Source: Clostridia bacterium
GTDB lineage: Bacteria; Bacillota_A; Clostridia; Oscillospirales; CAG-272
Assembly (NCBI GenBank): GCA_017453335.1
Contig: JAFTKI010000016.1
Coordinates: forward strand, 19,428-83,427
Direction: 5' to 3'
Length of the DNA stretch: 64,000 bases
Part shown: in pieces, positions 49,600-58,108 of the stretch
How the letters are laid out: each line of letters starts with the position of its first letter
Position numbering within the stretch: the stretch's first letter is position 1
Made by a program: the position numbers and the translations under genes
Notes under the pieces: model-generated
Told to the model about the DNA's origin: nothing
Databases searched by the model: none
Seen by the model: only the letters and a program-made list of their open reading frames with translations

Positions 49600-51981
49600 A
49601 TGTATCGCGTAAACAAACGAGACGGGAAGATCGTGGATTTCGACATATCCAAGATCACAGACGCCATCAAAAAAGGCTTTGAAGCCTGCGGGCGTCAATC
49701 CAACGACAACATCATCGACTTTTTGGCACTGAAGGTCACCTCCGATTTTGAGCCTAAGGTTCAGGACGGATTGGTAGCAGTGGAGGACATTCAGGACAGC
49801 GTGGAGACCGTGCTGGTGCAGGCAGGATACGCCGACGTTGCAAAGGCATACATTCTCTACCGCCGTCAGCGCGAAAAGCTGAGAAACATGAAGTCCACCA
49901 TTCTGGACTACAAGGATCTGGTAGATAAGTATGTAAAGAATATCGACTGGCGTGTAAAGGAAAACTCCACCGTTACCTACTCGGTTGGCGGTCTGATCCT
50001 TTCCAACTCGGGCGCGATCACGGCAAACTACTGGCTCTCCGAGATCTATGACGACGAGATTGCAAACGCACACAAGAACGCAGATATCCACCTGCACGAC
50101 CTCTCGATGCTGACCGGTTACTGTGCCGGTTGGTCGCTCAAGCAGCTGATCGAGGAAGGACTTGGCGGTGTCCCCGGTAAGATCACCTCGGCACCCGCAA
50201 AGCACCTGGCAACGCTGTGCAATCAGATGGTCAACTTCCTTGGCATCATGCAGAACGAGTGGGCAGGCGCACAGGCATTTTCCTCCTTCGATACCTACCT
50301 GGCTCCCTTCGTAAAGGCTGACGATCTCTCCTACGATCAGGTAAAGAAGTGCATTGAATCCTTCATTTACGGTGTCAACACGCCCAGCCGTTGGGGTACG
50401 CAGGCTCCCTTCTCCAACATCACGCTTGACTGGACCGTTCCTCACGACCTTGAGGACGAGTACGCAATCGTTGGCGGCAAGAAGATGGACTTCAAGTACG
50501 GCGACTGTAAGAAGGAAATGGATATGGTCAACCGTGCCTTTATCGAGATCATGATCGAGGGCGACGCTCACGGTCGCGGATTCCAGTATCCCATTCCCAC
50601 CTATTCCATCACCCGTGACTTTGACTGGTCCGAGACCGAGAACAACAAGCTTCTCTTCGAGATGACCTCCAAGTACGGAACTCCCTACTTCTCCAACTAT
50701 GTAAACAGCGACATGGAGCCCTCCGACGTGCGCAGTATGTGCTGCCGTCTGCGTCTCGACCTGCGTGAATTGCGCAAGAAGTCGGGCGGATTTTTCGGAA
50801 GCGGCGAAAGCACCGGCTCGATCGGCGTTGTTACCATCAATATGCCCCGTATCGCATATCTTTCCGAGAACAAGGAAGATTTCTTCAAGCGTCTTGACCA
50901 CATGATGGATATCTCGGCTCGTTCACTCAAGATCAAGCGTACCATCATCACCAAGCTTTTGGACGAAGGTCTGTACCCCTACACCAAGCGTTACCTCGGC
51001 ACCTTTGTAAACCACTTCTCCACCATTGGTCTGGTTGGTATGAACGAAGCAGGTCTCAATGCAAAGTGGATCCGCAAGGATATGACCAGCAAGGAAACCC
51101 AGGAGTTCACCAAGGAAGTGCTCAACCACATGCGTGAGCGTCTGTCCGACTATCAGGAGCTGTACGGCGACCTGTACAACCTCGAGGCCACTCCCGCAGA
51201 GTCCACCTCCTACCGTTTGGCAAAGCACGACCGCAAGCGTTATCCCGATATCATTTGCGCATCCGATGCCGAAACTCCTTACTACACCAACTCCTCTCAC
51301 CTGCCTGTTGGCTACACCGAGGACATCTTCTCGGCGCTGGACATTCAGGATGAGCTGCAAACCCTGTACACCTCGGGTACTGTATTCCACTCCTTCATCG
51401 GAGAGAAGCTGCCCGATTGGAAGTCGGCTGCGGCAATCGTGCGCAAGATCGCAGAAAACTACCGCCTGCCCTACTACTCGCTCTCTCCCACGTACTCGGT
51501 ATGCCGCGACCACGGCTATATCGCGGGCGAGCATTTCACCTGCCCCACCTGCGGCAGAGAGGCTGAGGTTTACAGCCGTATCACCGGCTACTACCGTCCT
51601 GTAAAGAACTGGAACGACGGTAAGGCACAGGAATACAAGGAGCGCAAGGTTTACAACATTGCAACCTCCGTACTCACGCACACCGGCCCGCTCAACAGAG
51701 ACTGCGCTTGTGAGCAGGAGCAGGAGCCCTCGCTTCTGGGTGACGGCGTATATCTGTTCGCTTCGGCAACCTGCCCCAACTGCAAGATCGCAGAGGCATT
51801 GCTCACCAAGGCAAACGTTACCTACGCAAAGATCCTTGCCGAGGAAAACGTTGCTCTGGCAGAGGCATTGAAGATCAGACAGGCTCCCACGCTGGTTCAC
51901 GTTGTGGGCGGCGAGGTAACCAAATACGTGTCTGTTCCCGAAGTAAAGAAATTCATTCAAGCAACCGCATCGGTGAAATAA
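49600..51981 (+). CDS. nrdD: Anaerobic (class III) ribonucleoside-triphosphate reductase with fused C-terminal thioredoxin-like domain
   Basis: 793 residues. An ATP-cone (about 1-95, RVNKRDGKIVDFDISKITDAI in parts) is followed by the ten-strand barrel with NADIHLHDLSMLTGYCAGWSL, ESTGSIGVVTINMPRIAYLS and ESTSYRLAKHDRKRYPD (in parts). The C-terminal zinc region (CRDHG, CPTCG with C648 and C651) precedes the glycyl radical loop RITGYYRPV (G663). Residues about 715-793 form an added thioredoxin/glutaredoxin-like domain with the redox pair C725-P-N-C728 and a PTLVHV cis-proline motif. ATG 49600 has GGAG upstream; an earlier TTG is unlikely. The fused domain probably delivers electrons, in line with thioredoxin-dependent rather than formate-dependent class III enzymes. 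Confidence 0.93.
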   Translation: MYRVNKRDGKIVDFDISKITDAIKKGFEACGRQSNDNIIDFLALKVTSDFEPKVQDGLVAVEDIQDSVETVLVQAGYADVAKAYILYRRQREKLRNMKSTILDYKDLVDKYVKNIDWRVKENSTVTYSVGGLILSNSGAITANYWLSEIYDDEIANAHKNADIHLHDLSMLTGYCAGWSLKQLIEEGLGGVPGKITSAPAKHLATLCNQMVNFLGIMQNEWAGAQAFSSFDTYLAPFVKADDLSYDQVKKCIESFIYGVNTPSRWGTQAPFSNITLDWTVPHDLEDEYAIVGGKKMDFKYGDCKKEMDMVNRAFIEIMIEGDAHGRGFQYPIPTYSITRDFDWSETENNKLLFEMTSKYGTPYFSNYVNSDMEPSDVRSMCCRLRLDLRELRKKSGGFFGSGESTGSIGVVTINMPRIAYLSENKEDFFKRLDHMMDISARSLKIKRTIITKLLDEGLYPYTKRYLGTFVNHFSTIGLVGMNEAGLNAKWIRKDMTSKETQEFTKEVLNHMRERLSDYQELYGDLYNLEATPAESTSYRLAKHDRKRYPDIICASDAETPYYTNSSHLPVGYTEDIFSALDIQDELQTLYTSGTVFHSFIGEKLPDWKSAAAIVRKIAENYRLPYYSLSPTYSVCRDHGYIAGEHFTCPTCGREAEVYSRITGYYRPVKNWNDGKAQEYKERKVYNIATSVLTHTGPLNRDCACEQEQEPSLLGDGVYLFASATCPNCKIAEALLTKANVTYAKILAEENVALAEALKIRQAPTLVHVVGGEVTKYVSVPEVKKFIQATASVK

Positions 51982-51990
51982 ACCCAAAGA

Positions 51991-52018
51991 GAGGGAGATG
52001 CTCACGAGCGTCTCCCTC
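51991..52018 (+). other. Hairpin between nrdD and trxB
   Basis: GAGGGAGA (51991-51998) pairs with TCTCCCTC (52011-52018), extended by GCTC/GAGC. Only GCTCTGATTTTAT follows, so it looks like a leaky terminator or mRNA-stabilising structure within the operon. Confidence 0.5.
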
Positions 52019-52054
52019 GCTCTGATTTTATGATAATGAAAGGAATTTACTCCT

Positions 52055-52966
52055 ATGTATGATTTGATCGTTGTGGGTGGTGGCCCTGCAGGCCTTGCCG
52101 CCGCAATCTATGCGCGCCGCGCCAATAAAACCGTTCTGATCCTTGAGAAAAATGCCTTTGGCGGTCAGATCACCTTCTCTCCAAAGGTGGAAAACTACCC
52201 CGCTTTTGAGACCATTAGCGGCAGTGAGCTTGCCGATAAAATGGTGGGACAGGTGCTGGCACAGGGAGCCGATGTGGAGATCGAAGCAGTTACCGCCATC
52301 CGCACCAACGGAAATTGTAAGGTGGTAGAGACCGAGGAAGGCAACACCTACGAAGGCTTGACGGTCATCGTGGCAAACGGTGCGCGCCACCGCCACCTTG
52401 GACTTCCCAATGAGGAAAAATTCATCGGTGAGGGCATCTCCTTCTGCGCGGTTTGTGACGGTGCGTTCTACAAAAACAAGACAGTTGCGCTCATTGGCGG
52501 CGGAAACTCGGCACTCCAAGAGGCAATTTTGCTTTCCGAGACCTGCAAAAAGGTTTACGTGGTGCAAAATCTCGACTTTTTGACGGGTGAGAATCGCTTG
52601 CAAGAGATCCTTTCCAAGAGAGGAAACGTGGAGATCATTCTCGGCACCGTGGTATCCGAGATCGCCGACACGCCCGAATTCTCCGAGATCACCTTGAAGC
52701 GCACCGCAGACGGCACCGAGACCAAGATGGCTTTGGACGGTATGTTCGTTGCCATTGGTCTGGTTCCCGAAAATGACGCATTTTCCGATGTTGCTGATCT
52801 GACCGAGAACGGCTACTTTGATGCAACCGAAGCCTGCACCACCAAAACGCCCGGTGTGTTCGTTGCAGGTGACTGCCGCGCAAAGGCTGTCCGCCAGGTT
52901 GCCACCGCAATTTCCGACGGTGCAGTTGCCGCAATCGCCGCTTGCCGCTACATCGACGCGCTTTGA
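52055..52966 (+). CDS. trxB: Thioredoxin-disulfide reductase
   Basis: 303 residues. The FAD-binding motif GGGPAGLAAAIYARR opens the protein, the redox-active pair is C131-A-V-C134 (FCAVCDG), the NAD(P)H-binding motif is LIGGGNSALQEA, and the second FAD motif is GVFVAGDCRAK. It passes electrons from NAD(P)H to a thioredoxin. It lies 73 bases after nrdD, whose C-terminal domain is thioredoxin-like, so that domain is a likely substrate. The second half of the NADPH motif lacks the usual HRR(D/E)xxR (it reads VVQNLDFLTG), so NADH or another donor is possible. AAAGGA precedes the ATG. Confidence 0.92.
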   Translation: MYDLIVVGGGPAGLAAAIYARRANKTVLILEKNAFGGQITFSPKVENYPAFETISGSELADKMVGQVLAQGADVEIEAVTAIRTNGNCKVVETEEGNTYEGLTVIVANGARHRHLGLPNEEKFIGEGISFCAVCDGAFYKNKTVALIGGGNSALQEAILLSETCKKVYVVQNLDFLTGENRLQEILSKRGNVEIILGTVVSEIADTPEFSEITLKRTADGTETKMALDGMFVAIGLVPENDAFSDVADLTENGYFDATEACTTKTPGVFVAGDCRAKAVRQVATAISDGAVAAIAACRYIDAL

Positions 52967-52970
52967 TAGC

Positions 52971-53010
52971 AAAGAACCCCGACAGGATTTTCATCTGTCG
53001 GGGTTCTTTT
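52971..53010 (+). terminator. Intrinsic terminator of trxB
   Basis: AAAGAACCCCGACAG pairs with CTGTCGGGGTTCTTT, followed by T-rich sequence. Confidence 0.9.
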
Positions 53011-53025
53011 ATTTTACTTATTTTA

Positions 53026-53070
53026 CACCTCATCCGCCTCGTTCCTCGGCACCTTCTCCGTTGAGAAAAG
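53026..53070. repeat. Degenerate single-arm copy of the MITE-end repeat
   Basis: CACCTCATCCG, then a short stem, then GCACCTTCTCCGTTGAGAA: the same order of blocks as the ends of the element at 39532-39750. Confidence 0.55.
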
Positions 53071-53108
53071 TTCCTTCCGCGCTTCACACGGATCATTAGA
53101 AAAAACTT

Positions 53109-53282
53109 TTAATTCCGCTTTCCGATTTGAATTTCTCCGTGTTTTTCTTCGTACGCCTCGATACAATCACGAATCAGGATCAGAATTTGGCTATTCGCAC
53201 TTCTTCCCTCATAATCCGCAACAACGTGCAATTTATCAAGCATTTCTTCTTCAATTCGGATAGATAAACTTTTTGTTCCCAT
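53109..53282 (-). CDS. Small Arc-type ribbon-helix-helix DNA-binding protein (57 residues)
   Basis: A 57-residue frame read leftward from ATG at 53282 to TAA at 53109. It begins with a short beta strand, KSLSIRIEEEMLDKL, followed by helix A (EEEMLDKLHVVADYEG) and helix B (SANSQILILIRDCIEAYE), the order and hydrophobic pattern of Arc/MetJ-type ribbon-helix-helix proteins; the GRSANSQI turn fits Arc-like domains. GAGG lies just upstream of the ATG. It should bind DNA as a dimer. It is alone, convergent with trxB and divergent from hpt; no toxin gene is next to it. Shorter than usual annotation cut-offs, so easily missed. Confidence 0.75.
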   Translation of the reverse strand: MGTKSLSIRIEEEMLDKLHVVADYEGRSANSQILILIRDCIEAYEEKHGEIQIGKRN

Positions 53283-53430
53283 AATAACCTCAAAATTAAC
53301 ATATTATATGTTTATTTTAATTCCATTTTGTGTTATCATGTGTAAAATAGATGCAAAATACATCTAAAATATATTCATATAGAGAAAAGTTTTAAAGTTC
53401 GCTTTTTTTGTTGAAAAATAGCGAAAACAC

Positions 53431-53459
53431 TTGCAAGTTGGAGAATTTTATGTTATACT
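53431..53459 (+). promoter_or_regulatory. SigA-type promoter of hpt
   Basis: TTGCAA (53431-53436), 17-base spacer, TGt-TATACT (53454-53459). The AT-rich stretch 53283-53430 upstream holds nothing else I recognise. Confidence 0.72.
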
Positions 53460-53489
53460 ATTCTCAATCTATCCATCGAGGTGCATGAA

Positions 53490-54050
53490 ATGGTACAAAG
53501 TGATCTCATTCAGGAATATAACAGCAAGATCAAGCAGGTCTTGATCACCAAAGAGCAAATTGATGAAGCCATTGCAAAAGCGGGTAAGGAAATCGATAAG
53601 CTTTACGACGGCCGTCCCATCCTGCTCGTCAGCATCCTCAAAGGCGCGTTCGTCTTTTTGGCTGACCTGTGCCGCGCGGTGTCGGTCCCTTGCGAGATCG
53701 GCTTTATGTGCGCGAAAAGCTACTATGAGGGAACGGTATCCAGCGGTGTGGTGAAGATCACCATGGATCTGGACCGCGACATCAGCGGATACCACGTTGT
53801 GATCGTTGAGGACATTGTGGATACGGGCAGAACCTTGAACGATATCGTGAAAATGCTCAAGCTGCGCAATCCCATCTCCCTGCACGTGGTCACACTCCTG
53901 GACAAGCCCTCGCGCCGTTTGGTTGACTTCAAAGCAGACCTCTCGCTGTTCACCATTCCCGATTACTTCGTGATCGGTTACGGTTTGGACTGCGGCGAGC
54001 TTTACCGCAATCTTCCCTACATTGCAGAATACGATACAGAAAAAAACTGA
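53490..54050 (+). CDS. hpt: Hypoxanthine phosphoribosyltransferase
   Basis: 186 residues. The PRPP-binding loop is VVIVEDIVDTGRTLNDIV; RPILLVSILKGAFVFLADL gives the N-terminal PRTase strand and FVIGYGLDC the hood-proximal purine site. It salvages hypoxanthine and guanine to IMP and GMP using PRPP. Length and motifs are standard. The ATG at 53490 has GAGG eight bases upstream; a GTG three codons earlier overlaps that site and is less likely. Monocistronic with own promoter and a shared terminator. Confidence 0.94.
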   Translation: MVQSDLIQEYNSKIKQVLITKEQIDEAIAKAGKEIDKLYDGRPILLVSILKGAFVFLADLCRAVSVPCEIGFMCAKSYYEGTVSSGVVKITMDLDRDISGYHVVIVEDIVDTGRTLNDIVKMLKLRNPISLHVVTLLDKPSRRLVDFKADLSLFTIPDYFVIGYGLDCGELYRNLPYIAEYDTEKN

Positions 54051-54069
54051 ATTGAATAAAATACATAAA

Positions 54070-54101
54070 CCACCTCGCTGTAAATCAGCGAGGTGGCTTT
54101 T
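54070..54101. terminator. Bidirectional intrinsic terminator
   Basis: CCACCTCGCTG (54070-54080) pairs with CAGCGAGGTGG (54086-54096), followed by CTTTT. It separates convergent hpt and nagA. Confidence 0.88.
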
Positions 54102-54104
54102 GCG

Positions 54105-55250
54105 TTATACTGCCTTCTGCCCTTTGGCAAAAACGGCTTTGATCTTCAATTCGTCATCCAATACCGCAAAATCGGCATCGGCATCGGTTGCCAGCACACC
54201 CTTATTGTCCAGTCCCATGATTGCGGCAGGCGTTGCGGTCATCATCTTCACCGCATCAAACAGCGAAATGCCCGCATCCTTCACGGCAACCTGCAAAAGT
54301 CTGTCTGCCGTGGCAATACTGCCCGCAAACGCGCTTCGGTCAAGCAGCTTGCAAACGCCGTCCTCAATGATGTACTCGGTGCTGTGCATGATTCCCTGTT
54401 TCACATCGGTACCCGCCAAGGACAGGCTATCGGTGATCAGCGCGATCTTATCCGCACCCTTGATACGATAGATCATTTGGATCAGCTCGGGCGGCAGATG
54501 CTTGCCGTCACAGATAATCTCAACGTACATATCATCCCAAAGGTATGCACTCTCAATCACGCCCAAGCGGCGGAAGCCGTGGTCGCGTTTAACGGTAGAA
54601 GTACAGGAATACAGGTGCGTGATCAGATTGCATCCGTTTTCTTTTGCAAGCTTCATGTCATCATAAATCGCATCGGTGTGACCTGCCGACGCAACGATCC
54701 CGTTCTCCTGCAAAGCCTTGGCAAACGCCGCATCCTTGTCGTTTTCGGGCGCGTAGGTCCAGCGCGAGATCGCCCCCTTGTGTGCCTCGATCAGCGGCAG
54801 ATAATCCTTTGCAATGGGATCGGTGATAAAGCCCTTCCCCTGCGCGCCTGCTTGCGCGATCGAAAGATAGGGACCTTCCAAGTGTGCGCCGAGAATGGTA
54901 CCTGCAAAGCGTTCGTCTGCCATTGCCTTTTCGGTCTCTTCCACTGCGCGTTGCATTGTTTCAAAATATGCCGCCGAAACGGTGGGAGCGATGGTGGTGG
55001 TTCCGTGCTTCAGGTGAAACTCTGCCGCTTTGATGATCTCGTCGGCAGTATCGCTGAAGTTGTGACCGCCGCCTCCGTGCGTGTGAATATCAATGAATCC
55101 GGGCGTCACGTAATACCCCGTCATGTCAAAGCTTTTCGCAACAGGTTTATCCTCGTTGGAAATATCAACGATCTTTCCGTTTTCAAAGTAGATGTACCCC
55201 GAAAACAGCCGATCATTCCATACGATACGGTCCGATTGAATCCGTTTCAT
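54105..55250 (-). CDS. nagA: N-acetylglucosamine-6-phosphate deacetylase
   Basis: 381 residues, amidohydrolase superfamily. Metal and catalytic residues are visible in GFIDIHTHGGGG, GAHLEGPYLS, SAGHTDAIYDD, ITHLYSCTS and LITDSLSLAG (catalytic Asp). It converts GlcNAc-6-phosphate to glucosamine-6-phosphate and acetate. ATG at 55250 has GAGG upstream; an earlier GTG overlaps that site. The gene is last in an operon, 10 bases after nagB, and is fed by the GH20 enzymes elsewhere in the window. The HTHGGGG start is as in other NagA proteins. Confidence 0.94.
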   Translation of the reverse strand: MKRIQSDRIVWNDRLFSGYIYFENGKIVDISNEDKPVAKSFDMTGYYVTPGFIDIHTHGGGGHNFSDTADEIIKAAEFHLKHGTTTIAPTVSAAYFETMQRAVEETEKAMADERFAGTILGAHLEGPYLSIAQAGAQGKGFITDPIAKDYLPLIEAHKGAISRWTYAPENDKDAAFAKALQENGIVASAGHTDAIYDDMKLAKENGCNLITHLYSCTSTVKRDHGFRRLGVIESAYLWDDMYVEIICDGKHLPPELIQMIYRIKGADKIALITDSLSLAGTDVKQGIMHSTEYIIEDGVCKLLDRSAFAGSIATADRLLQVAVKDAGISLFDAVKMMTATPAAIMGLDNKGVLATDADADFAVLDDELKIKAVFAKGQKAV

Positions 55251-55260
55251 CGCAAGCACC

Positions 55261-56019
55261 TCACAGAAGCGCGCTGCTGTCGCCGTCCAGATAAAGAACA
55301 GCGTTTGCGTGGCGGCGCAAAATGCTTGCAGGACAAGCCTCGCCGATCTCGCCTGTCACGGTAGCGTATACCGCATTCGCCTTGGTCTTTGCGGGAACGA
55401 TGCAGAAGAGCTGCTTGCCCGCAAACAGCGTGGGAACGGTCAGTGTGATCGCGGTCTTGGGAACGTCATCCAGCTTTGCAAAGCATCCGTCGTTGACCTG
55501 CTGGTTGCGGCAGACCTCGTCGAGCTGAACGGGCTTGACCGTTTTGGGATCGTTGAAGTCGGCAACGGGAGGATCGTTGAAGGCAATGTGACCGTTCTCG
55601 CCAATACCCATCACAACGATATCGGTGGGATATTCCTTCAAAAGTGCGGTGTAGCGCTCACATTCCGCATCGGCATCGGTTGCCGCGGGATTGATATAAT
55701 GCACGCTCTTAAAATCGGCAAGACCGAAAATATGTGCTTTGAGGAAGTTGCCAAAGCCTTGGGGTGCCTCGGGAGAAAGACCGATGTATTCATCCATGTG
55801 GAAGGCGTTGACACGATTCCACGGAATGCTCTTGTCCTGCGCCAGAGATGCCAGCACCTCATTTTGCGAGGGAGCTGCCGCAAAGATCATATTGATAGTC
55901 TCCTTGGTTTCCAGCATCGAAAGAACAGCCGCCTTGATCTCCTGTGCCGCAACGGCACCCATCTCGGCTCTGGTTTCAAAAATTTTCACGTCCAAAAGAT
56001 CTTTTTTCATGGTTCTCAT
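55261..56019 (-). CDS. nagB: Glucosamine-6-phosphate deaminase
   Basis: 252 residues. AAAPSQNEVLASL and NAFHMDEYIGLSPEAPQGF carry the substrate-binding and catalytic Asp; GIGENGHIAFNDPP and the following region carry the Glu-His relay of NagB. It turns glucosamine-6-phosphate into fructose-6-phosphate and ammonia, completing amino-sugar breakdown after NagA. The start overlaps the stop of the upstream epimerase gene by four bases (ATGA). AGGAGG lies about ten bases before the ATG; an internal ATG three codons later is an alternative. Confidence 0.94.
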   Translation of the reverse strand: MRTMKKDLLDVKIFETRAEMGAVAAQEIKAAVLSMLETKETINMIFAAAPSQNEVLASLAQDKSIPWNRVNAFHMDEYIGLSPEAPQGFGNFLKAHIFGLADFKSVHYINPAATDADAECERYTALLKEYPTDIVVMGIGENGHIAFNDPPVADFNDPKTVKPVQLDEVCRNQQVNDGCFAKLDDVPKTAITLTVPTLFAGKQLFCIVPAKTKANAVYATVTGEIGEACPASILRRHANAVLYLDGDSSALL

Positions 56020-56864
56020 AAGGGAGCCACCTCCTTGAATTTTGCTACCGCATCGTCAAACGCACTTGCCGAGTCGGGATATGTGTAGGGATTGGTAAAT
56101 TTGCGCTCTACCACCAGAGAATCCAAGCCCGAGAACACCGTCAGGTGCGGCTCAAGGCTGGTGAAGAAGTCATTTTCAGCATATTTCTTGTGGCGAGTCA
56201 GAATCTCCGCGATCGCGGAATCCCCCTTGCCGGGAGGCACAATGGCACCGTTTTTGCATCCGTCCTTGATATGGAAATACTCGATGTGGGGCTTGAGCAG
56301 CTCATAAGCCGCGATCGGCTCCACACCCTCCAGGGTGAAGTTGCCCATATCAAACACACACTTGATGTCACCACAAAAGGCTTGCAGAATTTCCAGGCAA
56401 CGCTCGGGGATGTCGCCGTAGATCTTTGCCTCGTTTTCATGGCAAAGCAACACACCGCTCTCCTTTGCAACCTTTACAAGACGGCCCAGTGCCTCAAAGA
56501 CCTCATGCTTCATTGCGGTGATATCCTTGCCGTCAGGAGCATAAAAGCTGAAAAAGCGAATGTACTTACTTCCCAACACGTTTGCCGTTTCGAAGATGCG
56601 CTTTGCCGTTTCCATATGACCGTCCAAGTCTCCGTCCAGCTTGATCTTTCCAAGCGGCGAACCGATTGCGGAGACCGAAATGCCGTAGGCATCCAGCTTG
56701 TGCTTGATTTCGCGCACCTCCTCTGCCGTCAGCTCGGAAACGTTCTTCTTATCGGCATGGCGAAGCTCGATATATTTGATCCCGTAACGGTTAAAAGCCT
56801 TCAGCTGGTCTTCAAAGGGCGTTGCGCACTCATCGGCAAAGCCCGAAAGAATCAGATTTCCCAT
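56016..56864 (-). CDS. Sugar phosphate isomerase/epimerase (TIM barrel)
   Basis: 282 residues. Strands with family residues are LILSGFADECA, YIELRHADKKNV, LLCHENEAKIYG, CVFDMGNFTL, YFHIKDGCKNGAIVPPGKGD and FTSLEPHL. The metal-binding Glu, Asp, His and Glu fit. It is translationally coupled to nagB, so it may convert a less common amino sugar or its oxidised form to a NagA/NagB substrate, together with the adjacent oxidoreductase. ATG 56864 follows GAGG; an earlier GTG would lie within that site. Confidence 0.83.
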   Translation of the reverse strand: MGNLILSGFADECATPFEDQLKAFNRYGIKYIELRHADKKNVSELTAEEVREIKHKLDAYGISVSAIGSPLGKIKLDGDLDGHMETAKRIFETANVLGSKYIRFFSFYAPDGKDITAMKHEVFEALGRLVKVAKESGVLLCHENEAKIYGDIPERCLEILQAFCGDIKCVFDMGNFTLEGVEPIAAYELLKPHIEYFHIKDGCKNGAIVPPGKGDSAIAEILTRHKKYAENDFFTSLEPHLTVFSGLDSLVVERKFTNPYTYPDSASAFDDAVAKFKEVAPL

Positions 56865-56897
56865 ATTGGTCACCTCAAATACAAATTTAGCGAATAA

Positions 56898-57968
56898 TTA
56901 AAACTTCACGGGAAGAGGATTTTGCGCATGTGCGGTCTCCACCACGGAGATCACCCCTGCCGCCATCTCGGGAGTAACGGTCATCGGCGTTCCCTCGGTG
57001 ATCAGATCGTACATCTGCTTGTACAGCTTCGCCGTACCCACGTCGAACGCGGTTCCGTTGAATTCTCCGTTCTCGGTGTGCTTGATCAGCGTTTCTTTGC
57101 AGTAGATCGGCTCGCCTGCCTCGTTTTGCAGGAAGGTTTCCACCACGGGTTGTTCGGGATTTTCGCCGTCCACGATATAGGTCATTTCATACTTCTTCAT
57201 GGTAGCCTTGTAGGTACCCTTGGAGCCTTGCACCTTGATGTTGTAATCGGAATACGCATCGGTGGAATTGATCTCGATGTCCACCAAGGGACGATTGGGT
57301 GCGCCAAGCAGGATCTTTGCGTAGTCATCGGCATCTCCGCTGGTCAGCGCGGTGTCAAGACGGCTGTACAAAACCTTCGTTTGCGGATCAAAATCCAAGA
57401 ATCCCAAGCCCATGCCGATCGGATGAGGACCTGTATTGTAGGTGCTTCCCGCGCACTTTTTCTGCAAGGTCTGCCAGTCCCAACGGCGCGAAAAGCCGTT
57501 GTAATGGATGCTGATCTGCTTGATATCACCCAATTTACCCGAGTTGATCAGCTCGTAAGTATATTCATAAACGGGAGCTAAGAAGGTCTGCTGGAATACT
57601 GCCAAAACAAGTCCCTTGTCCTTGGCGATCTTCATCAGTTCATCACACTCATACCTGGTGCGACCAAAGGGCTTCTCCACCAGCACATTGAAGCCGTGCA
57701 GCAACAGATCCTTCGTGATCGGATAGTGCATTTCGGAATAGCTTGCATTGACCACAACATCAATATCCTTGCAATCGAACAGCTCGTGATAGTCAGCAAA
57801 GGTCGTACAGCCGGGGAAGATCTCGCGGGCGACCTCACGGCGATGCTCATCCATGTCAACCACATATTTGACATCGTAATACAAATTATCCTCACTGCGG
57901 TAATAGACTCCGTGGATATCCTTTCCGCTTCGTCCCTGTCCGATAACGGCAAGATTCAGTTTTTTCAT
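56898..57968 (-). CDS. Gfo/Idh/MocA family oxidoreductase
   Basis: 356 residues. The N-terminal Rossmann domain (NLAVIGQGRSGKDIHG, DIDVVVNASYSEMHY, NVLVEKPFGRT with the family Lys of EKP) is followed by the alpha/beta C-terminal domain, with the GPHPIGMGL region supplying the second conserved His. Such enzymes oxidise or epimerise sugars using NAD(P). First gene of the oxidoreductase-epimerase-nagB-nagA operon, 33 bases before the epimerase, divergent from an AraC regulator. Substrate inferred to be an amino sugar derivative. AAAGGA precedes the ATG at a longish spacing. Confidence 0.87.
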   Translation of the reverse strand: MKKLNLAVIGQGRSGKDIHGVYYRSEDNLYYDVKYVVDMDEHRREVAREIFPGCTTFADYHELFDCKDIDVVVNASYSEMHYPITKDLLLHGFNVLVEKPFGRTRYECDELMKIAKDKGLVLAVFQQTFLAPVYEYTYELINSGKLGDIKQISIHYNGFSRRWDWQTLQKKCAGSTYNTGPHPIGMGLGFLDFDPQTKVLYSRLDTALTSGDADDYAKILLGAPNRPLVDIEINSTDAYSDYNIKVQGSKGTYKATMKKYEMTYIVDGENPEQPVVETFLQNEAGEPIYCKETLIKHTENGEFNGTAFDVGTAKLYKQMYDLITEGTPMTVTPEMAAGVISVVETAHAQNPLPVKF

Positions 57969-58000
57969 AGCAACTCACGTCCTTTCTTCTTGTTGTCTTC

Positions 58001-58029
58001 ATTATAGAATATTATTTTTGCAAAGTAAA
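58001..58029 (-). promoter_or_regulatory. SigA-type promoter of the oxidoreductase-nagBA operon
   Basis: On the minus strand TTTACT (58029-58024), 17-base spacer, TATAAT (58006-58001). Confidence 0.7.
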
Positions 58030-58051
58030 TTGTGAAAACTGCATTTTTATA

Positions 58052-58080
58052 TTGCAAAAACTGAACTTATATGTTACAAT
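58052..58080 (+). promoter_or_regulatory. SigA-type promoter of the AraC regulator gene
   Basis: TTGCAA (58052-58057), 17-base spacer, TGt-TACAAT (58075-58080), divergent from the nag operon promoter. Confidence 0.7.
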
Positions 58081-58108
58081 AGAAACAGAAGAAAGAAAGG
58101 AGACCGTT

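Noticed and set aside
53109..53282. Antitoxin of a toxin-antitoxin pair
   Set aside because: No small adjacent gene on the same strand that could be a toxin; trxB and hpt are the neighbours.
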